Shown here in pieces: positions 42,793 to 51,651 of a stretch of DNA of 64,000 nucleotides. The notes beneath the pieces were generated by a model. It had not been told where the DNA came from, searched no databases, and saw only the letters and a program-made list of their open reading frames with translations. How positions within the stretch are numbered: position 1 is the first letter of the stretch; each line of letters starts with the position of its first letter. This DNA comes from JAAGZL01 sp050291365 (GTDB taxonomy: Bacteria > Pseudomonadota > Gammaproteobacteria > Chromatiales > Chromatiaceae): NCBI GenBank assembly GCA_050291365.1, contig JBNKJS010000025.1, positions 1 to 64,000 on the forward strand, read 5' to 3'. Both the position numbers and the translations under genes were made by a program.

Positions 42793-43269
42793 TTAGAGTG
42801 ACAGCGCCAACACCAGGGCATCCTCCCGCCCATCTTGGGCGGGATAGTAGCCGCGGCGCTGGCCTATCTCATTGAACCCGGCAGCGTCATACAGAGAAAA
42901 TGCTGCCCGGTTTGAGGAGCGCACCTCCAGAAACAGGGTATCGGCGCTCTTTCTACCAGCCTCTGCAATAAGGTGTCGTAGCAGCCTGCGACCAAGCCCC
43001 TGCCCCTGCATGGTCGGATCGATACAGATATTCAGGATCTGGGCTTCACCAGCGAACACTGACATCACAGCATAGCCGATGGGTGACGCATTTAAATGCG
43101 TCCCCTTAAGATAGACACAGCAGTAGTAGCCGCTGCGCAGGCAGTCTTCGAAATTGACGGCACTCCAGGGAAACTCGTAGGCACGCTGCTCAATCTCCAT
43201 CACGGCGTGTACGTCGCCTGGCAGCATGGGGCGAATCTTCAGCAGTGGGTCTTTAAGTAGCGAATTCAT
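42793..43269 (-). CDS. rimI: Ribosomal protein S18-alanine N-acetyltransferase
   Basis: GNAT-family enzyme that acetylates the N-terminal alanine of ribosomal protein S18 using acetyl-CoA. The 158-residue product has MLPGDVHAVMEIEQRAYEFPWS at the start, the acetyl-CoA loop QGQGLGRRLLRHLI (about residues 100-112), and LEVRSSNRAAFSLYDAAGFNEIGQRRGYYP. These are standard RimI segments. It follows the uracil-DNA glycosylase gene by 28 bases, a frequent pairing. Confidence 0.95.
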   Translation of the reverse strand: MNSLLKDPLLKIRPMLPGDVHAVMEIEQRAYEFPWSAVNFEDCLRSGYYCCVYLKGTHLNASPIGYAVMSVFAGEAQILNICIDPTMQGQGLGRRLLRHLIAEAGRKSADTLFLEVRSSNRAAFSLYDAAGFNEIGQRRGYYPAQDGREDALVLALSL

Positions 43270-43297
43270 CTCAGCACGGATGATTGATAGTAGACTG

Positions 43298-44029
43298 CTA
43301 TAACAGGCGGTAGACCCGCTGCAGGTCCTGCCAGGCCTTGCCCTTTTGATCAGGAGAACGCAGCAGATAGGCCGGGTGATAGGTTACCACCACCGGGACT
43401 TTCGCCTCACCAATAGCGTCTTCGCGCCCCCGCAACTTACCCACAGCCACATCTGTCTTGAGAAGATTTTGCGCGGCAACCCTGCCCACCGCCAAGATCA
43501 CCTTGGGCTGGATCAGATCGATCTGGCGTTGCAGAAAGGGCTCGCAGTTTAGCGCCTCTTCTACATGGGGATCACGATTCCCCGGCGGGCGGCACTTCAA
43601 GATATTGGCGATGAACACCTGCTCCCGGTTAAATCCAATGGCCTTGAGCATAGCATTGAGTAGCTGCCCCGCATTGCCTACAAACGGCTCGCCCTGACGA
43701 TCCTCATCTGCACCCGGGGCCTCACCGATAATCATTAGATCGGCATTTTGATTGCCCACGCCAAATACTGTCTGAGTCCTGGTCTTGTGTAGTTCGCAAG
43801 CCCTGCACGCCTCTACCTTGGCTCTCAGCTCATCCCAACCCAGAGCGGTAGTAGTGCCGCGCGCTACAGGCTGGGATAGTACGGGTTCAGCAACTGGCTC
43901 CGGCTTAACCTGCGATGCCGTCACATCTGGCAGATCCGGGGCGACATCTGGCCCGGGCGCAACTTCACGCCCGACCCAGTTCTGAATACCCATGGCCTCC
44001 AGATATTGTCGCCGCAGAGACTCTTGCAT
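43298..44029 (-). CDS. Uracil-DNA glycosylase, family 4 ([4Fe-4S])
   Basis: Removes uracil from DNA in base excision repair. The 243 residues have a variable N-terminal segment (about 70 residues), then CRACELHKTRTQTVFGVGN, the active-site region GEAPGADEDRQGEPFVGNAGQLL, FIANILKCRPPGNRDP with the third ligand, a later Cys (NCEPFL), and the HPAYLLR motif. Four cysteines suit the iron-sulfur cluster. The N-terminal extension resembles that of the DNA-polymerase-associated homologues in other Gammaproteobacteria. It lies between leuA and rimI. Confidence 0.95.
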   Translation of the reverse strand: MQESLRRQYLEAMGIQNWVGREVAPGPDVAPDLPDVTASQVKPEPVAEPVLSQPVARGTTTALGWDELRAKVEACRACELHKTRTQTVFGVGNQNADLMIIGEAPGADEDRQGEPFVGNAGQLLNAMLKAIGFNREQVFIANILKCRPPGNRDPHVEEALNCEPFLQRQIDLIQPKVILAVGRVAAQNLLKTDVAVGKLRGREDAIGEAKVPVVVTYHPAYLLRSPDQKGKAWQDLQRVYRLL

Positions 44030-44038
44030 CGTCTTATC

Positions 44039-45589
44039 CTAAACCCCGCTAGTCTGAGGATGGGCCTTTTTCACGCCATGCACAATCAGATTACAGGCGT
44101 TTATATAGGCCTTGGCGGATGCAATCACAATATCGGTATCCGCCCCCTGACCGTTAACGATTCTTCCGCCCCGCTCCAGCCGCACCGTCACCTCACCCTG
44201 GGCATCAGTGCCGCTGGTGATGGCATTTACCGAGTAGAGCAACAGTTCGCACCCGGTATCCACGATAGACTCAATGGCGCGGAAGGTAGCGTCCACCGGA
44301 CCGCCCCCCTCGGAAGAACCCGCAACCTCTTCTCCATCCACAGACAGTACGATTGAGGCATTCGGGGTCTCGCCGGTCTCGGAACAGACCTTGAGAGAAA
44401 CCAGGTTCACCACCTCATTCTCTGCGCGCATGGAGACATCAGTCACCAACGCCTGGAGGTCTTCATCGAAGATCTCATGTTTCTTGTCGGCCAGATCCTT
44501 AAAGCGGCGAAAGGCGTCATTCAACTCCTCCTCAGAACTGAACTCTATGCCCAACTCCTCCAGACGTGCCCGAAAGGCGCTGCGCCCGGAGTGCTTGCCC
44601 ATCACCATGCGGTTCTGGGCCCAGCCAACATCCTCTGCCTTCATGATCTCGTAGGTCTCACGACTCTTGAGCACGCCGTCCTGATGGATGCCGGATTCAT
44701 GGGCGAAGGCGTTCGCCCCCACCACCGCCTTGTTAGGCTGCACCGCAAAACCGGTAATATTTGAGACCAGACGGGAACAGGTCACGATCTGGGTGGTATC
44801 CAGACGGCTATCACACTGAAACACATCGCCCCGAGTGCGTACTGTCATCACCACCTCTTCCAGGGAGGCGTTACCTGCCCGCTCCCCCAAGCCATTGATG
44901 GTGCACTCCACCTGCCTGGCTCCGTTCAGCACCGCGGAGAGAGAGTTGGATGTAGCCAATCCGAGGTCATTATGACAATGTACCGAGAATACGGCCTGAT
45001 CCGAGTTTGGGACCCGCTCAATGATCTGACGTATGGTATCCCCAAACTGCCAGGGCACATTATATCCAACCGTATCCGGGATATTGATGGTCCTGGCCCC
45101 AGCCTTGATTGCCGCCTCAACAATGCGACAGAGGAAGTCGATCTCGGATCTGCCTGCGTCCTCGGCGGAGAACTCCACATCATCGGTATATTTGCGGGCA
45201 CGCTGCACCGCCTTCACCGCCTGCTCCACCACCTGATCAGGAGACATGCGCAACTTGTGCTCCATGTGGATCGGGGAGGTTGCGATAAAGGTGTGGATGC
45301 GTCCTGAGTTTGCATCTTTGAGCGCCTCACCGGCACGATCTATATCTTTGTCCAGGGCACGGGCCAATCCACACACTGTGCTATCTTTTATGGTTCTGGC
45401 CACCGCCTGCACCGCTTCAAAGTCACCCGGGCTAGCGATAGGGAAACCGGCCTCAATCACATCCACCCGCAACTTCTCCAGGGCCCTGGCGATACGAATC
45501 TTTTCGTCTTTGGTCATAGACGCGCCGGGGCTCTGCTCGCCGTCGCGCAGGGTGGTATCAAATATGATCAAACGATCTTTGTTACTCAT
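44039..45589 (-). CDS. leuA: 2-isopropylmalate synthase
   Basis: First committed enzyme of leucine synthesis: condenses acetyl-CoA with 2-ketoisovalerate. The 516 residues from ATG 45589 (GGAG six bases upstream) contain IFDTTLRDGEQSPGASM, the metal-binding HCHNDLGLAT, and a C-terminal LeuA dimer/regulatory domain (VSMRAENEVVNLVSLKVCSETGE onward) that mediates leucine feedback. A further six upstream codons belong to the leader. With ilvIHC nearby, it gives most of the entry to branched-chain amino acids. Confidence 0.97.
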   Translation of the reverse strand: MSNKDRLIIFDTTLRDGEQSPGASMTKDEKIRIARALEKLRVDVIEAGFPIASPGDFEAVQAVARTIKDSTVCGLARALDKDIDRAGEALKDANSGRIHTFIATSPIHMEHKLRMSPDQVVEQAVKAVQRARKYTDDVEFSAEDAGRSEIDFLCRIVEAAIKAGARTINIPDTVGYNVPWQFGDTIRQIIERVPNSDQAVFSVHCHNDLGLATSNSLSAVLNGARQVECTINGLGERAGNASLEEVVMTVRTRGDVFQCDSRLDTTQIVTCSRLVSNITGFAVQPNKAVVGANAFAHESGIHQDGVLKSRETYEIMKAEDVGWAQNRMVMGKHSGRSAFRARLEELGIEFSSEEELNDAFRRFKDLADKKHEIFDEDLQALVTDVSMRAENEVVNLVSLKVCSETGETPNASIVLSVDGEEVAGSSEGGGPVDATFRAIESIVDTGCELLLYSVNAITSGTDAQGEVTVRLERGGRIVNGQGADTDIVIASAKAYINACNLIVHGVKKAHPQTSGV

Positions 45590-45868
45590 GGCTAACTCCA
45601 TACACACCCCATATAGGTCATGATTTGGGATGCTAACTTAATCTTGGAAAAATCTATCTTGTTTGTGCGTACTGCGGGCCCTCGCCAGGGCGCTTGTATA
45701 ATTTGCCCCTCAGGGCAGTAGTCGCAGTACATTTAGAGGAAGGGACACGAGCACACACCGCCGGGAGACGGTTATGAAGGTGTAGCTTTGTGCGCTGTTC
45801 GATGCCATGTACTGAAATATAACCCATGGTTTAGCTCTTGCCAAGGCAAGCAGCCAGGAACTTTTTCA

Positions 45869-46639
45869 CTATCTCTTTTCCGGCTCCGGCTTTTGGCCCT
45901 TTTTGCGTTCCATTCTATGCTGACGCAGGGAGATTAGGGTAAGCACCGGACCTGACACTGCATAAGAGACAAAAACAACAAAGAGGATAAACGGCGGTGC
46001 CCACAGGGTTATGGCGAATCCCAGCATAATCACAACCAGCACAAAAAATGGCACCTTGCCGCGGAAATCCAGCTCCTTAAAGCTGTGATAGCGGAAGTTG
46101 GTAACCATCAAAAGACCCACGGCTGCGGTCAGGACCCCAGCCAACGAAGCAACATCTTCCTTGTTGATGTCATACGCCACCGCGCCCCATATCGCAGCCG
46201 CAATAATTGCCGCTGCCGCAGGGCTTGGCAGCCCCTGGAAATAACGTCTGTCTGCACTACCAACCTGGGTATTAAATCGCGCCAGCCGCAGGGCCGCTGC
46301 AGCGGTGAATACAAAAGCCGCCAGCCAACCAAACTTGCCCAGGCTTTTTAACGCCCAAACGTACATCACAAGAGCAGGGGCCAGGCCAAATGCCACCATA
46401 TCTGAAAGACTGTCGTATTCAGCACCAAATGCAGTCTGGGTATTGGTCATGCGCGCCACCCGGCCATCCATACCATCCAGGATCATGGCCGCAAAGATGG
46501 CAATGGCAGCCGGTTCGAACTGACTATTCACCGCCGCCAGCACCGCATAAAAACCACTGAACAGGGCGGCGGTGGTAAACAGATTAGGCAACAGATAGAT
46601 GCCGCGTCTGCGTTTGATTTTTTGTTCGTCTTCCTGCAT
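45869..46639 (-). CDS. pssA: CDP-diacylglycerol-serine O-phosphatidyltransferase
   Basis: Integral membrane enzyme making phosphatidylserine, the precursor of phosphatidylethanolamine. The product is of about 256 residues if started at ATG 46639; ATGs up to 46705 are possible and none has a strong ribosome binding site. It has RRRGIYLLPNLFTTAALFSGFYA, the complete CDP-alcohol phosphotransferase motif DGMDGRVARMTNTQTAFG followed by AEYDSLSD, and about seven further hydrophobic helices. It belongs to the PssA subtype without a phospholipase-D domain. Between leuA and ilvC, an arrangement seen in other proteobacteria. Confidence 0.94.
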   Translation of the reverse strand: MQEDEQKIKRRRGIYLLPNLFTTAALFSGFYAVLAAVNSQFEPAAIAIFAAMILDGMDGRVARMTNTQTAFGAEYDSLSDMVAFGLAPALVMYVWALKSLGKFGWLAAFVFTAAAALRLARFNTQVGSADRRYFQGLPSPAAAAIIAAAIWGAVAYDINKEDVASLAGVLTAAVGLLMVTNFRYHSFKELDFRGKVPFFVLVVIMLGFAITLWAPPFILFVVFVSYAVSGPVLTLISLRQHRMERKKGQKPEPEKR

Positions 46640-46752
46640 ACCACTGGTTACCATATATGGGATAGTTGACCGATTATAAAGAAATTTCACCGCAACCGCA
46701 TACAAACATTACAGCATGATCAGAATAAAGAGATTACTGCAGGCAAAAAAAA

Positions 46753-46774
46753 CCGCCGGACGGTGCCGACGGTC
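46753..46774 (-). terminator. Terminator-like hairpin (copy 1)
   Basis: ACCGCCGG and CCGACGGT arms (one mismatch, six-base loop), followed on the minus strand by seven or more Ts and on the plus strand by CTTATTTT. Nearly the same as the hairpin at 47019-47040. Confidence 0.75.
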
Positions 46775-46790
46775 TTATTTTGGGCGTCTA

Positions 46791-46819
46791 GGGTCGGAGT
46801 CAAATTGACTCCGACCCTA
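46791..46819. repeat. 29-nt palindrome (copy 1)
   Basis: AGGGTCGGAGTCAA, one A, then its exact complement: a 14-bp perfect dyad. The same 29 bases recur at 47056-47084. Such near-perfect palindromes resemble repeats found beside COG1943 transposase genes in other genomes, by memory only. Confidence 0.9.
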
Positions 46820-46848
46820 ACAGTACTTCACTCAAACCAAGAAACACC

Positions 46849-46989
46849 GTCATCCAGGCGCAGGCCGGGATCCAGATTGCCTATTGAGGACGATACTCCT
46901 AGATTATTCGCTACGCTCACCCTTCGGGCCGCCCTGAAGGGCGTTCAACGCGCTGCACGCTTTTGTCCGGCATGCGCCGGAATGACGAA
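46849..46989. repeat. CGTCATTCCGG-family element (long variant)
   Basis: The left end reads CCGTCATCCAGGCGCAGGCC and the right end CCGGCATGCGCCGGAATGACG. It encloses about 100 bp that include a GCCGCCCTGAAGGGCG hairpin. It resembles the elements at 48201 and 54903 but with a different centre. Confidence 0.7.
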
Positions 46990-47018
46990 AACCCTAATAT
47001 TCGGCTGCAGGCAAAAAA

Positions 47019-47040
47019 ACCGCCGGACGGTGCCGACGGT
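47019..47040 (-). terminator. Terminator of ilvC (hairpin copy 2)
   Basis: ACCGCCGG and CCGACGGT stem, with a run of seven As before it (a T run on the minus strand). It lies 55 bases beyond the ilvC stop and can end the ilvI-ilvH-ilvC transcript. Confidence 0.82.
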
Positions 47041-47055
47041 CTTTTTTGGGCATCA

Positions 47056-47084
47056 AGGGTCGGAGTCAAATTGACTCCGACCCT
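47056..47084. repeat. 29-nt palindrome (copy 2)
   Basis: Exact second copy of the 14-bp dyad AGGGTCGGAGTCAA / TTGACTCCGACCCT, 265 bp from the first and eleven bases from the ilvC stop. Confidence 0.9.
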
Positions 47085-47094
47085 AACAAGAACC

Positions 47095-48111
47095 CTAGTT
47101 CTTACTCTTATCTACGATCTTCTTGATCCACGGCATCATGCTGCGTAAACGCTCACCCACCTGCTCAATCTCCGAAGCGGCGTTTAGACGACGCATGGCG
47201 GTCATCTCAGGATAGTTAGACATGCCCTCCAGGATAAACTTCTTGGCATATTCACCAGTCTGGATATTGTGCAAACACTCCTTCATGGCCTTACGACTCT
47301 CCTCATTGATGACCTTAGAGCCGGTTACATACTCACCATACTCGGCATTGTTGGAGATGGAGTAGTTCATGTTGGCGATACCGCCTTCATACATCAGATC
47401 AACAATCAGCTTCAGCTCATGCAGACATTCGAAATAGGCCATCTCCGGTGCGTATCCAGCCTCAGTCAGGGTGTCGAAACCGGCTTTAACCAGTTCTACA
47501 GCACCACCACAGAGTACCGCCTGCTCACCAAACAGATCGGTCTCAGTCTCATCCTTGAAGGTGGTCTCAATGATACCGGTACGACCGCCGCCGATAGCAG
47601 AGGCATAAGAGAGCGCGATCTCTTTGGCCTTGCAGCTGGCATCCTGGAAGATGGCGATGAGATCAGGGATACCGCCACCATTCTGGAATTCACTGCGCAC
47701 GGTGTGGCCTGGGGCCTTAGGGGCGATCATGATTACATCCAGATCTTCCCTTGGAACGATCTGGTTGTAGTGAATAGCAAAACCATGGGCAAAGGCCAGG
47801 GTGGCGCCATTCTTGATATTAGGCTCGATCTCATCACGATAGAGCACAGACTGAAACTCATCAGGGGTAAGGATCATTACCACATCAGCGTCTGCAACCG
47901 CCTCCGGCACCGGCTTAACATTTAAACCGGAATTGGTGGCCTTTACAGCTGAACCAGAACCGGGACGCAGCCCGACGGTTACGTCAACACCTGAGTCTTT
48001 CAGATTATTGGCATGGGCATGGCCCTGGGAACCGTAACCAATGATGGCGACCTTCTTACCTTGAATGATGGAGAGGTCAGCGTCTTTATCGTAATAGATG
48101 TTCAAACTCAT
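47095..48111 (-). CDS. ilvC: Ketol-acid reductoisomerase (class I)
   Basis: NADPH-dependent isomerase/reductase, the second step of valine and isoleucine synthesis. The 338 residues are the class I (short) length. Motifs: VAIIGYGSQGHAHANNLKDSG (nucleotide-binding loop), LAFAHGFAIHYNQI, APKAPGHTVRSEF, and metal-binding acidic residues in FKDETETDLFGEQAVLCGG, then ECLHELKLIVDLMYEGG. It is the third gene after ilvI and ilvH, separated from them by a repeat element, and has its own strong downstream hairpin. Confidence 0.98.
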   Translation of the reverse strand: MSLNIYYDKDADLSIIQGKKVAIIGYGSQGHAHANNLKDSGVDVTVGLRPGSGSAVKATNSGLNVKPVPEAVADADVVMILTPDEFQSVLYRDEIEPNIKNGATLAFAHGFAIHYNQIVPREDLDVIMIAPKAPGHTVRSEFQNGGGIPDLIAIFQDASCKAKEIALSYASAIGGGRTGIIETTFKDETETDLFGEQAVLCGGAVELVKAGFDTLTEAGYAPEMAYFECLHELKLIVDLMYEGGIANMNYSISNNAEYGEYVTGSKVINEESRKAMKECLHNIQTGEYAKKFILEGMSNYPEMTAMRRLNAASEIEQVGERLRSMMPWIKKIVDKSKN

Positions 48112-48181
48112 TTGAGATTACCTTTTAATCGTCTTCCTAAAAATAAAATAATGTTTCAGTTAAGCAGTTAATGCCGAGTTA

Positions 48182-48316
48182 AGAAACCTCTGATTAATCC
48201 GTCATTCCGGCGAAGACCGGATTGCCTAAGGCAGCGGCGAAGCCAATCTACATGTTCACTTTCCCTGGATCCCGGCATACGCCGGGATGACGAAAAGAGA
48301 ATTAATCATAGTTTCC
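48182..48316. repeat. MITE-like element with CGTCATTCCGG core (copy A)
   Basis: Outer ends TTAAGAAACCTCTGATTAA and (inverted) TTATGGAAACTATGATTAA are terminal inverted repeats. Inside them lie CCGTCATTCCGGCG on the left and CGCCGGGATGACG on the right. TA lies just outside each end. It sits between ilvH and ilvC. A second copy with the same design lies at 54885-54996. Confidence 0.8.
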
Positions 48317-48321
48317 ATAAG

Positions 48322-48813
48322 TTACAGGGTCAGCCCCTTGGCACCGCGGGCAATACCGGATGGACCTGTTCTTACCACCTCTACCACCAGATCTTCATGT
48401 ATCGCCTTGATGAAGGAGTCCAGCTTTTTTACGTCACCGGTCATCTCCACAATGTAGCTGGTATCTGTCACATCGATGATGTTGCCACGAAAGATATCCA
48501 CCAACCGCTTCAGCTCTTCGCGGTTAGGTGCCTCTGCCTTGATCTTCACCAACATCATCTCACGCTCGATATGGGAGCCCTCGGAAAGATCCAGCAGTTT
48601 TACCACCTCCACCAGTTTGTTCAACTGCTTGGTGATCTGCTCGATAATCTCCTCATTGCCGCTGGTCACCAAAGTCATACGGGACAGTGATGGCTCTTCA
48701 GTCGGAGCAACCGTAAGTGATTCGATATTATATCCGCGGGCGGAAAAAAGTCCGGCCACCCGTGACAACGCCCCGGATTCGTTCTCCATTAAGATTGAAA
48801 TAATATGTCTCAT
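48322..48813 (-). CDS. ilvH: Acetolactate synthase small (regulatory) subunit
   Basis: Regulatory subunit that activates IlvI and gives valine feedback. The 163 residues have an N-terminal ACT domain (MRHIISILMENESGALSRVAGLFSARGYNIESLTVAPTEEPSLSRMT) and the usual C-terminal part (LVKIKAEAPNREELKRLVDIFRGNIIDVT). ATG 48813 is chosen; a TTG six bases upstream overlaps the ilvI stop. The overlap or near-overlap with ilvI shows the two are translationally coupled. Confidence 0.96.
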   Translation of the reverse strand: MRHIISILMENESGALSRVAGLFSARGYNIESLTVAPTEEPSLSRMTLVTSGNEEIIEQITKQLNKLVEVVKLLDLSEGSHIEREMMLVKIKAEAPNREELKRLVDIFRGNIIDVTDTSYIVEMTGDVKKLDSFIKAIHEDLVVEVVRTGPSGIARGAKGLTL

Positions 48814-48815
48814 GA

Positions 48816-50534
48816 TCAAACCAGCTCGCTCTCAGGTGGGAGAAACATCTCGTTATGGGCCTTACCGGCCTCAATCATAGGGTACACGTTCTCTTCTGGA
48901 TCAATTCGTACATCCATGAACACCAGCCGATCCTTCATGGCGAACGCATCCTGCATGGCCTTTTCCAGATCTTCCTTCTTCTCAATGCGCATACCCACAT
49001 GCCCATAGCTTTCGGCCAGCTTTACGAAATCAGGTGTGTCGTCAACGATTGAGTGGGAGTAACGCTTCTCATAGAAAAACTCCTGCCACTGCCGCACCAT
49101 ACCCATAAAACCGTTATTCAGCATCAAGATCTTGAGCGGCAGACCATGCTGCTGACAGGTGGCCAGCTCCTGGATACACATCTGGATACTGGCCTCACTG
49201 GTTACTACCACTACATCTGCGTCTGGATGGGCAGTTTTTACCCCTACCGCCGACGGCAGACCAAAGCCCATGGTGCCCAGGCCTCCGGAGTTTATCCAGC
49301 GCCTTGGCTTATCGAAACCGTAAAACTGAGCCGCAAACATCTGATGCTGTCCCACATCGGAACAGACATAGGCATCACCCTTGGTAACCTTATGTAAGAC
49401 CTCAAGGGCGTATTGCGGCTTGATCATCTCACTCTTCTTATCGTATCGGAGGCAGTTTTTACCGCGCCACTGTTCGATCTGGTTCCACCAATCGCTCAAC
49501 GCATCCTTATCCTGCTGGGCCTTGCTCTCCTTGAGTGCCTTGAGCATATCCTGCATTACCCGATCTACTGCGCCCACGATAGGGATATCTACCCGCACGT
49601 TCTTGGAGATAGTCGACGGATCTATATCTATGTGTATGATCTTGGCGTCCGGGCAGAATCTATCCACATGACCAGTGATGCGGTCATCGAAACGCGCGCC
49701 GATCGCCACCAGGACATCGGTGCCATGCATGGCCATATTGGCCTCATAGGTGCCGTGCATCCCCAGCATACCCAGGAACTGCTTATCGCTGGAGGGGTAG
49801 GCCCCCAGCCCCATCAGGGTGCTGGTTATGGGCAGGCCCATTTGCCGCACAAATTCAGTAAGCAACTCTGAGGCATTCCCTAGAACCACACCGCCACCGG
49901 AGTAGACCACTGGCCTCTTGGCCGCGAGGATCAATCCTACCGCCTTCTTAATCTGCCCATAGTGGCCCTTTGTCACCGGGTTGTATGAACGCATGGAGAT
50001 CTTGTCTGGATATTCGTAAGGAATTTTAATCCCAGGGTCAACAACATCCTTTGGAATATCGATCACCACCGGACCAGGACGGCCGGAGGTAGCAATATAA
50101 AATGCCTTTTTGAAGGTCATGGCCAGATCTTTCAGATCCTTGACCAGAAAATTGTGCTTTACACAAGGACGGGTGATACCAACCGTATCAACCTCTTGGA
50201 AGGCGTCACTCCCGATGAACGGCGTAGGAACCTGGCCGGTCAGAACCACCATAGGGATAGAGTCCATATAGGCCGTAGCTATGCCGGTTACTGCGTTGGT
50301 AGCACCCGGGCCAGAGGTTACCAGGGCTACGCCGGGTTTTCCGGTTGCGCGCGCATAACCGTCAGCGGCGTGGGTCGCGCCCTGCTCATGGCGCACCAGG
50401 ACGTGTTTCACATCACTCTGCTGAAAAAAAGCATCGTAGATATGAAGAACAGCGCCACCAGGGTAGCCAAACACATATTCCACACCTTCGTCTTTCAAAC
50501 ACTGAACGACGATCTCGGAACCACTCAATTCCAC
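48816..50534 (-). CDS. ilvI: Acetolactate synthase large (catalytic) subunit
   Basis: ThDP-dependent enzyme making acetolactate or acetohydroxybutyrate. The product has 572 residues if begun at GTG 50534, which has GGAGG eight bases upstream and yields MELSGSEIVVQCLKDEGV as in relatives; the longer TTG frame at 50549 overlaps that site. Motifs: VFGYPGGAVLHIYDAF, RHEQGATHAADGYARATGKPGVALVTSGPGATN with the catalytic Glu, and FAD-binding middle. The Mg/ThDP motif, usually GDGS, reads SEAS here (VVTSEASIQM), with the matching LNNGF intact. Operon ilvI-ilvH-ilvC. Confidence 0.96.
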   Translation of the reverse strand: MELSGSEIVVQCLKDEGVEYVFGYPGGAVLHIYDAFFQQSDVKHVLVRHEQGATHAADGYARATGKPGVALVTSGPGATNAVTGIATAYMDSIPMVVLTGQVPTPFIGSDAFQEVDTVGITRPCVKHNFLVKDLKDLAMTFKKAFYIATSGRPGPVVIDIPKDVVDPGIKIPYEYPDKISMRSYNPVTKGHYGQIKKAVGLILAAKRPVVYSGGGVVLGNASELLTEFVRQMGLPITSTLMGLGAYPSSDKQFLGMLGMHGTYEANMAMHGTDVLVAIGARFDDRITGHVDRFCPDAKIIHIDIDPSTISKNVRVDIPIVGAVDRVMQDMLKALKESKAQQDKDALSDWWNQIEQWRGKNCLRYDKKSEMIKPQYALEVLHKVTKGDAYVCSDVGQHQMFAAQFYGFDKPRRWINSGGLGTMGFGLPSAVGVKTAHPDADVVVVTSEASIQMCIQELATCQQHGLPLKILMLNNGFMGMVRQWQEFFYEKRYSHSIVDDTPDFVKLAESYGHVGMRIEKKEDLEKAMQDAFAMKDRLVFMDVRIDPEENVYPMIEAGKAHNEMFLPPESELV

Positions 50535-50823
50535 GTCAAAGACCTCCAACTACTGCCACACCAACCAAAAAAACACGCCTGTCGCCGAAATAATCAGCGG
50601 AAATTCACAGAACAGCCCAAATTACTAATATTGCGTAAGCAGGTCAAGGAAAACGGGGCATTGAGGCTATATTTCTCACTCTTGCTGCAAATTCCAGCCA
50701 ATCAGTTCCATATCGATCTGAATTGTAAAACAGCCTCACAAACGCAGCATAAATACTTGCCAATAGTTAACGCTAGCTCATAATATGAGGCATGGATAGT
50801 AGCCTAAGGGTAGTAGCGTTATC

Positions 50824-51276
50824 ATGAAAGCTAATTTAATCATTACACTTACCATAATGTTACTGGTTTGGCTGTCGCCAACCACAGCAAAGACCTACCG
50901 CTGGGTCGACGAAAAAGGACATACTGTCTACTCACAATCTCGCCCCCCATCTGGGAAGGCCACTGTTATAAAGCCACCACCTCCACCAGCCAGCGAGCCA
51001 GACGAGACGATGAAAAAGCTCAAGGCTAAACTTGGTGAGATGGAGGAAGAGCGCAAGCAGAAAAAAGAAGCTAAGGATAAAAAGAAGAAAGCAGAAGACG
51101 ACGCAGAAGCCAAAAAGAGGAACTGCGAAATTGCAAAAGCGAATTTAGCTGCTATCGAGCAACATGCAAGGGTAAGAATGAAAACAGATGACGGGAACTA
51201 CAAAATGTTATCTAACGAAGAGCGCACAGCAGCGCTTGAAAGGACAAAAAAAGAAGTTAAGAAGCACTGCAAATAG
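50824..51276 (+). CDS. DUF4124 domain periplasmic protein
   Basis: A 150-residue protein with a signal peptide (LIITLTIMLLVWLSPTTAKT), a DUF4124 module (YRWVDEKGHTVYSQSRPP), a Pro-rich linker, a highly charged Lys/Glu helix (residues about 60-105, KKLKAKLGEMEEERKQKKEAKDKKKKAE) and a C-terminal helical part ending CEIAKANLAAIEQHARVRMKTDDGNYKMLSNEERTAALERTKKEVKKHC. The family is widespread in Proteobacteria and its role is not established. Divergent from ilvI. Confidence 0.85.
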   Translation: MKANLIITLTIMLLVWLSPTTAKTYRWVDEKGHTVYSQSRPPSGKATVIKPPPPPASEPDETMKKLKAKLGEMEEERKQKKEAKDKKKKAEDDAEAKKRNCEIAKANLAAIEQHARVRMKTDDGNYKMLSNEERTAALERTKKEVKKHCK

Positions 51277-51523
51277 ATAACTTCATACCCTAAACCTCAC
51301 CCCTCACCCCTGGGTTAGGAGGAATAAGTGGGGCAGCAGTGATGTTGGAACATCTCCCCTCACCCTCGGCTTTGGCCTCCTGCGTCGCTCTCGATAATTG
51401 CTCCTGCATTATTCTACCTTCGCCCATCTGACTCACACGGACGTGAGGAATGCAGGGGGATTGCCTGGAGCAATCCCTGCCATGTGGCTCGTACCTCCTG
51501 CATCCATGCAGTCGTAACCCTCT

Positions 51524-51570
51524 CGACTCTGGTTCCGAACTTCGTTCTACCTCCTCCATCCCTGGAGTCG
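51524..51570 (-). repeat. 47-bp insert with CGACTC/GAGTCG ends (copy 1)
   Basis: On the minus strand it begins CGACTCCAGGGATGGAGG and ends CGGAACCAGAGTCG. All 47 bases equal copy 2. It is flanked by GGGGA and AGAGGG, i.e. it interrupts the GGGGA-GAGGG core of the CCCTCTCCCC repeat. A diverged relative (CGACTGCATGGATGCAGGAG...) lies immediately beside it at about 51491-51517. Confidence 0.85.
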
Positions 51571-51651
51571 TCCCCAGAGGGTGGGAGATTTTAGGATTTC
51601 CCCCTCACCCTAACCCTCTCCCCAAAGGGGAGAGGGGACAAGAAGGCCGCG

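Larger units (their letters stand above)
46640..47094. other. pssA-ilvC spacer: duplicated hairpin module around a repeat (455 bp)
   Basis: No gene is present. Two near-identical modules (46741-46819 and 47011-47084), each a terminator-like hairpin plus a 29-nt palindrome, flank an element of the CGTCATTCCGG type (46849-46989). Details are given in the individual entries. Confidence 0.85.

Noticed and set aside
47269..47925. 218-codon plus-strand frame opposite ilvC
   Set aside because: Antisense shadow of ilvC; no recognisable protein and no start context.
51290..51559. 89-codon minus-strand frame in the repeat-dense spacer
   Set aside because: It consists wholly of dispersed repeat sequence and has no protein-like conservation or ribosome binding site.
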